DNA from: Saccoglossus kowalevskii
Taxonomy: Eukaryota > Hemichordata > Enteropneusta > Harrimaniidae
Direction of reading: 5' to 3'
DNA: 17,272 nucleotides
Assembly: GCF_000003605.2 (NCBI RefSeq)
Contig: NW_003151753.1
Coordinates: forward strand, 916,521-933,792
In this document: one piece after another, positions 10,101 to 15,660 of the stretch
How the letters are laid out: each line of letters starts with the position of its first letter
Numbering within the stretch: position 1 is the stretch's first letter
Program-made: the position numbers and the translations under genes
Notes under the pieces: model-generated
What the model saw: only the letters and a program-made list of their open reading frames with translations
The model's database searches: none
Told to the model about the DNA's origin: nothing

Positions 10101-13100
10101 CAGAAATGTCTGTCTCCTACCCCTTATGCATTCCATTACATTATGTACAAAAACCATACCAACTTAACTTAGTGACAGTATGACTTACTGTACGACTAAT
10201 ATTTTTTTCTGCCAAACGAAATCAGCGTTCAACTGAACTTGAGGGAAACCCAATATGTATGGCAGTCAAATGCTGACACTGGAGCGCAATGCATTGCTCT
10301 CAGAGTATCTTCAGCATCGAAAGTCAAATCAATAAAATCACAACAAGGCCCCAGTCTTGAGTAAATTATTGTCAAGATAAAGCACATGTAAGGCTGGTAA
10401 GTGGCACATGTAAAACTGCAGTGTTGCCATGGACTCCTGTAAATCTGTGTAAAAGTTGCACTACAGCACTACAAGACCTCCACGAGAAAAAAATGGTTGC
10501 CAACCAATATGTCAATGACATTGATAACACTAATTTTGTTAACTCGTGGGTTGATCTCTTATGTTGCGCCCCATTGCATTATTGGATGAGAAAGAACTCA
10601 CACATAAATAACCTGGCCTTAAGCCTTATGTGCATCTATTGGCACAAGCAAATGATATGTAATTATTCATTATATGTACATAATACAATTGTGGTACAAT
10701 TTGGTTGTATATAATAAAGTTTGCTTTTTACACATGTGTAAATCATGGCATGTGTACACTCAAGTAGTAGAATGTATGTTATGATAACAAGTGGGGAGCT
10801 GCTAAAACTTCAACAACAATACAGTATTGTTTTTTGGTATTTTCTACTATTATATTCTTTTCACCAAACGTTAAAATTAATGGGGATAATGTGTGATAAA
10901 AATAAGGATATTTTTGAAATATTGAGTTCATTTGTGTATGTAAATCAAAGTTTATTTACCACTGGGCTAATTATACTAGTGTATTTGTATTTTCAGGGGT
11001 AGAAAAGCATTTAGTTCCTGTTTAGAACCAAATCACTGCAACACACTTATTTTTGTATTGAATCTATTTTAATTACAGATGGACAAAATGAGGCAGATTT
11101 GTTTTGGGTTGAAACTATAGACAACAGTGGTAAAGGTATTATATATACTTCAGTTCCGCTTGATCGGGAAGCTGTAGAGATTGGTGGGATCGTGACATTC
11201 AACTTGACTGTGAGTATTTCAAACCTTCACACACATTCAAGAACAATGTTAGTAGCACATTGTCTGTTCTGTTTTGTGTATAATTGTTCCCATTACACAA
11301 GAATTATTACATATGGTATTATGAAACTTGCATTGAATAGCACGTTTAGCAGGTTTCCCTCTTTCTCTTTCTCTTTAACAATACAACAAGGTGCATTTTC
11401 GGCAAAACATAGAGCCCCGTAATCAATTGCATTACACATCGCTGCTCATAACAAACATAATTGTTAATCACAATAGGACGAGCTAAGATATATTTATATT
11501 TGTATCCAACAATGAATTTACGGATTTGGGATATACTGGTTTGTATAACTACTCATAATAAGTTTATTTAAGGTAGAGATGCAGTTTACCTGACAGGTAT
11601 TTTAATTAGTTAATTAGGAAACCAAGATGACCTCCCATGTCTACAAAACTATACATTTTCGGAAAGCTTATTGTAAGAATTTTAAAACTTTGTTAGTATT
11701 TTTTTTTTTGTTATGGACACTGTAGTTAGAAATATGCACAAAAATGTGCTTTTTTGGTCAAAAGTTGCATAAAAATAGCGTCTAAACCATGCTCCCGTTT
11801 CCTGTCAAAATTGGTTTATTGGTACTATGAAAAAAGTGCCGTCTTGAAAACTGTCTACCAGTTGTCAATTTTGCAGGGCAGCAACCCAAATTTCACTACT
11901 TCAAGTTTATGCATAAATTAACACCCCGGCTAGTTGTCTGTACGATTGTTGTAACACTGTTCAACCAAAAACAATGCCCCGACGGCGTTTTGAAGATAAA
12001 CACATTGTCAATCATTTGTGAAAATTTCAAAACAAAAGGTCAAAGCGTCTAGGAGCTATTTTTTTTAAAGTTCTGGAATGTACACTAAAAAGAAGCTGAG
12101 ATAATTGCTAATTTGCATAACAATTCACTCAGTAAGAAGTTTGCTAATGCTCATAATGAAAATTGCTGTAACAGTTCCAAATTTAAATGCATTATCGTTT
12201 TGTTAAAAGTTAAATATAGTGCATATTATGGAGATCCCGTCATTTCTTGTTTTCACCATGTTTCTTTTTTATTATTTATGTACAGCCTTGCTAAATCTTG
12301 CTAAATCTTGCTAAGCATATATAGATAATAAAAAGCAAAGAAAAAAAAAATTACTCCCTAGTACCCACGAACCTGCATCTCTACCTTAAGTCAATTAAAA
12401 CGGGTGTCAATAACTTTGCACGGAGAAGCTTTAGTAAAAAATAAAAATACTGGCAAGGATTAATCAAATTACAAGAATATTGATTACATAGTATGGAAAC
12501 ATGTTAATTGATTACTAATCCAATTACTGGCATAATGATTACATAGTATGTAGACAATGATTACACTGCATTGTATTACATTGAATTACCACGATGTCTT
12601 GAATTATGACACTAATATGATTTGTTTACAGGCAACAGAAGTTGACCATTATAACCAACCTCTAAGCGATATTACAACATTTACCGGAGTTAATATTCTT
12701 GTTTTGGATGAAAACGACAGGTCGCCATATTTCGATCAGTCTTACTACAATGGGAGCATTCAGGAAAACTCTCAAATCGACCGTATAATACATAACATCG
12801 TACTGATTGTTAAAGATACTGATTCTGTAAGTATTTGTCGATAATCAGCGATGATATGTCAACGATAAGTTGCATACGTCACACAAAATCATAATAATCT
12901 TAATACATAGTACGCCATTTGATCGATGTAATATATTCGTGTAGATATTTCTTCGCCGAGTTCCTCGTCGCTTACTCTGCATACGCTGTCAACAATTCTA
13001 TATTTGCAATGCAATTTAATGTTGTAACTTATTCACAATATACCTTTTTGCATGTGTTCATTTCACCTATACGTTTTCACTCTGTCACTTTGAGGCCATT

Positions 13101-14095
13101 TACTGCTACATATCATAAATAATTTTGGTATTTTACAATAAAAGTTCAATGTAAGTCAATAATATGGTTTAGTATTATTGGTAACAACACAAGACCTGAC
13201 TTCTAATGCTGTGAATAGTTGTATGAAGAGGGATTTGTTAATCAAACTGACCACTAAAAATGTGTCCACCCGCTAAATGAATAATGTTCGATTCATGTGA
13301 GTCACTTTTAGAAGTAATAATGTGAGAGTTAATTACCTAATGACCATATAGTATGAAGTTTGATTGTTATCAAATCTTCACCAAAACCACACAAATACAT
13401 TGATGAGCCTTGTGAAATATTAGCACGATGACAAAATTTGATTATATATTTTTTTGTAACAAAGACTAGACAAATGGCGTCTTTCAAACTCGAAATTATT
13501 AACAATCATATGGCAAGTGAAGCATTTTATGTGAGACCAGACAGAGCTTTGTTTTCAACCCATGCTGTTATCGAAGTGCGAAACCCTGATTATTTGGATT
13601 TTGAAAGTGTTCAACAGTTTAATTTTCAGGTTAGTATATGTAATAATTATAAAATATAGTTTTTATTGATAAATGAGAGTAAACCACAGGATATGGATGT
13701 ACAATGCTTAATTCTATATTCATGTTTTCATGTATATATCTAGTTTTATTGATGTTAAATAAGCTTCCGATAAGTGAAAATAAAGCTGCTAAATCCATTC
13801 GCTAATCGATGTACGAAAGTAACTTATCACAAGATATTTTATTTTGCACGAGTGCCACATCTTGCAATCTACTATACGGTAAACAGAAACAAGTGAATTT
13901 CATGTTACCAACATTTAAATTTTTAACTACCAGGTATTAGCTTACGATTTATCAGTAGAAAATCTGAGCAGTACAGTAGATGTGACGATTCATGTCATGG
14001 ATATGAATGACAATCCTCCAAACTTTACTCAAGACGAATACAGGGGTGCTGTATACGAAAATTCACCTGCAGGGACATCGATTTTACAAATAAGT
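4049..14095 (+). CDS. CDH23/CDHR2-like atypical cadherin, EC1 to start of EC5 (12 exons, partial gene)
   Basis: Twelve plus-strand exons (4049-4150, 4811-4960, 5430-5483, 7534-7620, 8577-8672, 9039-9167, 9279-9410, 9698-9773, 11079-11209, 12632-12826, 13465-13629, 13934-14095) add up to about 490 residues of extracellular cadherin repeats. Each repeat shows the calcium-binding landmarks: a xEx start, DxD, DYE/DRE/DFE and a DxNDN-type close. Introns join in matching phase except between exons 2 and 3. Such proteins are membrane-anchored and bind calcium between repeats. CDH23 and CDHR2 form links at stereocilia or brush-border microvilli. The assignment rests on repeat order, VQDM instead of xNDN at the end of EC2, and an extended loop before DEND in EC3, compared with those families from memory. 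EC1 has no N-terminal Trp, so it is not a classical cadherin. Six N-glycosylation sequons are visible. Signal peptide, later repeats, membrane segment and tail are not seen. Confidence 0.85.
4151..4810 (+). other. Cadherin intron 1
   Basis: AT-rich 660-bp intron with GTATGT donor and TTGTTTTAG acceptor. No repeat, RNA gene or second ORF recognised. Confidence 0.7.
4811..4960 (+). CDS. Cadherin exon 2: body of EC1
   Basis: It encodes GSIIYTLIASDPEDD, then CITFGVQDGSEYFDV and AEVKLINEFDYEE. This covers the DxD calcium motif (DPEDD), the F-x-V strand and the DYE motif of EC1. CITFGV and HNCT contribute two cysteines that could pair within EC1; HNCT is also an N-glycosylation sequon. The acceptor is TTTTAG|G. 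The only GT at the 3' end is GGAAT|GTTATA, a weak donor in phase 1; the frame runs into TAA at 4969-4971 if not spliced. That phase does not match exon 3. A much stronger donor, GAC|GTGAGC at 4897, lies inside the exon in phase 0. Confidence 0.85.
4961..5429 (+). other. Cadherin intron 2
   Basis: 469-bp intron. An alternative acceptor GTGCAG at 5386-5391 would start exon 3 at 5392 and restore the phase of exon 2 at the cost of 13 added residues. Nothing else recognised. Confidence 0.6.
5430..5483 (+). CDS. Cadherin exon 3: late EC1
   Basis: An 18-codon exon encoding TSTSVSATWTLDDGHNEP between GGTTGCAG and CCA|GTATGT. It supplies the strand and the A-x-D-x-G turn that follow DYE in cadherin repeats. 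With exon 2 ending at GAG GAA the distance from DYE to DDG is what the family shows, and the end joins exon 4 in phase 0 to give DDGHNEP-ETDITV. The problem is at its start: exon 2 ends one base further on, so a literal join would read ACTAG out of frame and stop. A one-base insertion, an assembly error, the internal donor at 4897 or the acceptor at 5391 are the options. Confidence 0.72.
6471..6508. repeat. (TTG)n microsatellite
   Basis: About twelve near-perfect TTG/GTT units with one interruption (ATTG). The valine run it creates in an open frame is a by-product, not evidence of coding. Confidence 0.95.
6877..6921. repeat. Imperfect hairpin in a GC-rich patch
   Basis: Arms CCTAT (6877-6881) and ATAGG (6917-6921) enclose GACGTGG (6889-6895) and CCACGTC (6909-6915). 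The surrounding 400 bases are richer in GC than the rest of the intron and may be a decayed mobile element. Confidence 0.5.
7534..7620 (+). CDS. Cadherin exon 4: end of EC1, start of EC2
   Basis: 29 codons in phase 0 between TTTGTAG and GAG|GTAAGG. It encodes ETDITVYIV, then NVNDNSPIF, the DxNDN calcium linker closing EC1, and APYLADVFE, the first strand of EC2 ending in the calcium-binding glutamate. It joins exon 5 as VFE-DTSEGT, the normal start of a cadherin repeat. Confidence 0.93.
7621..8576 (+). other. Cadherin intron 4
   Basis: 956-bp intron with a strong GTAAGG donor. It holds a G-run (7654-7664) about 30 bases after the donor, an 82-codon ORF (7689-7937), a T-run near 8081-8091 and a weak tRNA-like box pair on the minus strand near 8230-8300. 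Confidence 0.6.
7689..7937 (+). CDS. Unidentified 82-codon ORF inside intron 4
   Basis: An ATG-started frame encodes MSFFITWEDGSYLFP and then a mixed region followed by a strongly acidic C-terminal half (STENDSEIDI, SNDSEDKETE) ending QDVYIP. The composition looks more protein-like than the other intronic frames, which are rich in Y/F/I runs. I do not recognise the family. It is not needed by the cadherin, because exons 4 and 5 join perfectly without it. It could be the remains of a transposon protein, a nested gene or chance. A G-run lies about 25 bases before the ATG, and no promoter or poly(A) signal is obvious. Confidence 0.25.
   Translation: MSFFITWEDGSYLFPCVEKNTQLELSHATKVVALIQKSQTIDRYTIDSTENDSEIDIIVVQEIWSNDSEDKETETIQDVYIP
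8577..8672 (+). CDS. Cadherin exon 5: first half of EC2
   Basis: 32 codons in phase 0 between AAACAG and GAT|GTAAGT. It encodes DTSEGTVIYSVIVFDNDVG and GGCTITITNLD. The EGT turn, the strand leading to FDND (the DxD calcium ligands) and the I-x-I strand are standard cadherin features. It joins exon 6 as NLD-DYGDMFYI. Confidence 0.93.
8673..9038 (+). other. Cadherin intron 5
   Basis: 366-bp intron, GTAAGT to CTTTGTAG. Nothing further recognised. The minus-strand frame over 8731-8973 has no family signature. Confidence 0.7.
9039..9167 (+). CDS. Cadherin exon 6: middle of EC2
   Basis: 43 codons in phase 0, acceptor CTTTGTAG and donor GTG|GTGAGT. It encodes DYGDMFYIDSS, then AEIYLTETLDFES, with LDFE as the DRE-equivalent calcium motif of EC2, and VYTLNLFAV, the F strand. 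It joins exon 7 as LFAV-DFGTDP, the A-x-D-x-G position of the repeat. Confidence 0.93.
9279..9410 (+). CDS. Cadherin exon 7: end of EC2, start of EC3
   Basis: 44 codons in phase 0 between AAATACAG and GTG|GTATGT. It encodes DFGTDPGPLNSSATLYV, then KDVQDMPPKFIGLPYY and ADVPENQPV. NSS is a glycosylation sequon. The linker reads DVQDM rather than DxNDN, so two calcium ligands are replaced; CDH23 as I remember it has the same VQDM at this linker, which supports family membership. PEN gives the first calcium ligand of EC3. Confidence 0.93.
9698..9773 (+). CDS. Cadherin exon 8: early EC3
   Basis: 25 codons plus one base, from TTGACAG to GTCT|GTAAGT. It encodes NTSVMEVFAVDGDEG and VPQHIRYGIV. DGDEG is the DxD calcium motif, and I-R-Y-G-I is the C strand. 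NTS forms a sequon at its start. The end in phase 1 matches exon 9, rebuilding Y in GIV-Y-GQNEADLF. Confidence 0.92.
9774..11078 (+). other. Cadherin intron 8
   Basis: 1,305-bp intron. It contains a nested palindrome at 10270-10317 and a direct repeat GCACATGTAA near 10381-10412. Open frames at 9949-10167, 10421-10714 and 10745-11002 look like non-coding DNA (many Y/F/L/C, no motif). Confidence 0.6.
10270..10317. repeat. Nested palindrome
   Basis: Outer arms ATGCTGA (10270-10276) and TCAGCAT (10311-10317) surround a 20-bp core at 10282-10301 that is palindromic in 9 of 10 base pairs, centred on CAATGCATTG. It may be the remnant of an inverted-repeat element. Confidence 0.6.
11079..11209 (+). 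CDS. Cadherin exon 9: middle of EC3
   Basis: Two bases plus 43 codons, acceptor TTAATTACAG and donor ACT|GTGAGT. It encodes GQNEADLFWVETID, then GKGIIYTSVPLDREA and GIVTFNLT. LDRE is the calcium motif of EC3; NLT is completed with the next exon as a sequon. It joins exon 10 in phase 0 as FNLT-ATEVDH. Confidence 0.92.
11568..12389. mobile_element. Non-autonomous DNA transposon with TTAA ends (814 bp plus target copies)
   Basis: GGTAGAGATGCAG at 11572-11584 and its exact reverse complement CTGCATCTCTACC at 12373-12385 form 13-bp terminal inverted repeats. TTAA lies directly outside both ends (11568-11571 and 12386-12389), as expected of a piggyBac-type target duplication. Reading TA as the target with a 14-bp repeat beginning AGGTAG is equally consistent with the sequence, so Tc1/mariner is the alternative. 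A small inverted repeat TACCTG-A-CAGGTA (11587-11599) lies inside the left end, and a 10-bp unit (TTGCTAAATC) is repeated near 12287-12314. No transposase frame is present, so it would depend on an enzyme from elsewhere. It interrupts an intron only and leaves the splice sites intact. Confidence 0.8.
12287..12314. repeat. 10-bp tandem repeat inside the DNA transposon
   Basis: About 2.7 copies of a unit TTGCTAAATC, near the right end of the element. Confidence 0.8.
12632..12826 (+). CDS. Cadherin exon 10: end of EC3, start of EC4
   Basis: 65 codons in phase 0 between TTTGTTTACAG and TCT|GTAAGT. It encodes ATEVDHYNQPLSDITTF, then VNILVLDENDRSPYF, the EC3 linker, and YYNGSIQENSQ with LIVKDTDS, the start of EC4 with its DxD motif. 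The linker is DENDR, with the last Asn of NDN changed to Arg. The stretch between TATE and NILV is several residues longer than in standard repeats, as also seen in EC3 of CDH23 and CDHR2 from memory. NGS is a sequon. Confidence 0.93.
12827..13464 (+). other. Cadherin intron 10
   Basis: 638-bp AT-rich intron, GTAAGT to a T-run followed by AACAAAG. The open frame over 12919-13122 is not recognisable. Confidence 0.65.
13465..13629 (+). CDS. Cadherin exon 11: middle of EC4
   Basis: 55 codons in phase 0. The acceptor is AACAAAG|ACT after a T-run, chosen because it keeps phase with exon 10; the nearby ACTAG would not. The donor is CAG|GTTAGT. It encodes MASFKLEIINNH, SEAFYVRPDRALFSTH and VIEVRNPDYLDFES. 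LDFE is the calcium motif of EC4. The F-x-V-x-P-x-x-A segment resembles EC4 of CDHR2 as I remember it. It joins exon 12 as FNFQ-VLAYD. Confidence 0.88.
13630..13933 (+). other. Cadherin intron 11
   Basis: 304-bp intron, GTTAGT to AACTACCAG. Nothing recognised. Confidence 0.7.
13934..14095 (+). CDS. Cadherin exon 12: end of EC4, start of EC5
   Basis: 54 codons in phase 0 between CTACCAG and AGT|GTAAGT. It encodes VLAYDLSVENLSS, then VTIHVMDMNDNPPNF, a fully canonical DxNDN linker, and AVYENSPAGTSILQIS, the first strand and GT turn of EC5. NLS and NFT are sequons. The next residues expected are the A-x-D-x-D of EC5, in an exon not found in the window. Confidence 0.93.
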
Positions 14096-15243
14096 GTAAG
14101 TATTAATTTCTTTTGTTTAGTTAGTTGACTAATGTAAATAATCATGTCGAATAATTCCCTCCAATGTCAAGCACATCATATTCTTCAAATATCTCTGATA
14201 TGTTCAAAGCCTCGGAACAGTGCCAACGATAATCATTTAGGGTTTTCTAATCTAACACCACCATTTTTTTGTTATCCGACAAAAAAGAAGAACTCTTATC
14301 GGAAATGTTGATCTACGCCCAAACGTAGATAGAGTGTGTTCATGGTGATATACATGCATCATAGTGTATATTGCTGGCAATTTCTTTGCTCAAATTGAAT
14401 GTGTATATTTGAATACGAGTTTAAAGTTTTGGTTATATAATAAACACTTCTTCGAAAGTACCTAATATGTATCTAACACCTATCTATCATACATGCTCTG
14501 TCTAATCACTGACCGTACACAATACACAATCTTACTGCCATTAATCAATCACCCAACCAATGATAACCTCAGAATGGCATCACCTCAGAGCCGGAATTCA
14601 TGTTTTATTGTGAATGTTATTGTTCTTATGATGAAAATGACAACAATCAAGAAAACATATATGTAATGTTGATACAATTAGAAAGCCTTGTTTTCTAATT
14701 TAACTTGTCCCAATTATTTGGATTTATTTATGTTAACACTCTACAGGAAGTTGCTACTGTGTGTTGTTATACCTCATGACCATGACAGCCAATCAGAATC
14801 GCGTATTACAGGTAGAGATATTCGTGTATCGACCTGCTGTCATACTCGTATGTCTATCTCCATCCGGGTACCTTATTCCTGAATTTACCTGATGTACGCC
14901 AATAACTTGTTAAGGGAACACGATATGTGGCAATATTCATGAACTGATTAGTTTGCCAGGTTTGCGTTCACTATTTAACTATCTTATTGGAGAGAAAAAC
15001 TAGAATTTTGTAGCGATTTCGCGTGATTTTTGGTCGCGCTTGCCGTGTGTTTCACCAGCGCCCTCAGTTACGCGCTTTGATTCATTTGGTCTGCGATTGT
15101 GCAGTTCGTTAACCTAAAAAAATTGAGATTCGTGGGTTTTGCCTTGCAGAGTTTTGTTTGATTTTGTTACGTATTTTGCGGGTATTGATTGTATATCACA
15201 TGTACAGCGTATTTGTTGGAAGAGAATGATGTTCACATAACCT
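14096..15243 (+). other. Intron after cadherin exon 12, up to the LINE
   Basis: No further cadherin exon is convincing before the LINE. Hairpins are present at 14311-14330 (ATCTACG, 6-nt loop, CGTAGAT) and 14676-14700 (AATTAGAAA, 7-nt loop, TTTCTAATT). The 15-mer TTACGCGCTTTGATT at 15068-15082 also occurs at 858-872, upstream of the gene. Confidence 0.55.
14676..14700. repeat. Perfect 9-bp hairpin
   Basis: AATTAGAAA and TTTCTAATT separated by a 7-base loop. It is not followed by a T-run and lies in an intron, so it is noted only as a structure. Confidence 0.6.
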
Positions 15244-15245
15244 AT

Positions 15246-15260
15246 AGAATAGAATAGAAT
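15246..15260. repeat. (AGAAT)3 end of the LINE
   Basis: Three perfect AGAAT units, then AGATTTATTT, which on the minus strand reads AATAAATCT before the ATTCT repeats. This marks the 3' terminus of the element. Confidence 0.75.
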
Positions 15261-15340
15261 AGATTTATTTCACCAGAAAAAAGAGACAATTGTACAGGGA
15301 ACTTTATCTGAATGAATATTAAATATATATATTATTCCTG

Positions 15341-15390
15341 GTGGGGACCAGAGAGGTAGTTCTAGCAGAACTAATCTAGTCCCTGGCCCC
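15341..15390 (-). repeat. Nested stem-loop in the LINE 3' UTR
   Basis: Inner stem TAGTTCT (15357-15363) and AGAACTA (15367-15373) with loop AGC. Outer arms GGGGACCAG (15343-15351) and CTGGCCCC (15383-15390) pair with one bulged A. LINE reverse transcriptases often recognise a 3' UTR hairpin of their own RNA; that role here is inference. Confidence 0.65.
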
Positions 15391-15467
15391 AAAACCATAC
15401 TCAACTGTTAAAATATACGTTGTTGTGAATAGTGATACACAAAACAAATTATATTGTTAAGTAGTTA

Positions 15468-15493
15468 AAAATAAATAAATAAATAAATAAATA
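15468..15493. repeat. (AAAT)n microsatellite in the LINE 3' UTR
   Basis: About six AAAT units, followed by the related degenerate tetranucleotides ACATACAT and AAGTAAGTAAAT. Confidence 0.9.
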
Positions 15494-15660
15494 CATACAT
15501 AATTAAGTAAGTAAATAGACTACAACTCTCATAAATAATAATAATGAAGAAAACAAAAATATACAATACTAATACATATACTGCAATAATGCAAGTATTT
15601 ATACATTAGTTAAACGATATTTTTTAATGCCATTTTGAACGAGTTTCGTAACGTAATATT

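Larger units (their letters stand above)
11210..12631 (+). other. Cadherin intron 9
   Basis: 1,422-bp intron, more than half of it an inserted element (11568-12389). Without the insertion it would be about 600 bp. The stretch after the insertion (12476-12590) carries several GATTAC words, including GATTACATAGTATG twice. Confidence 0.7.

Noticed and set aside
9949-11002. Open frames in intron 8 (9949-10167, 10421-10714, 10745-11002)
   Set aside because: Aromatic- and leucine-rich translations typical of AT-rich non-coding DNA, with no motif, inside an intron whose flanking exons join in phase.
12476-12590. Repeated GATTAC words, including GATTACATAGTATG twice
   Set aside because: Too irregular for a tandem array; probably local low-complexity drift beside the transposon.
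14755-14816. Possible EC5 exon: a frame reading VVIPHDHDSQSESRIT between CTACAG and CAG|GTAGAG
   Set aside because: D-H-D-S resembles a DxD motif, but the CTACAG acceptor gives the wrong phase, the in-phase GAAG acceptor adds about eight unexplained residues before the motif, and the region looks repeat-like. I do not annotate it.
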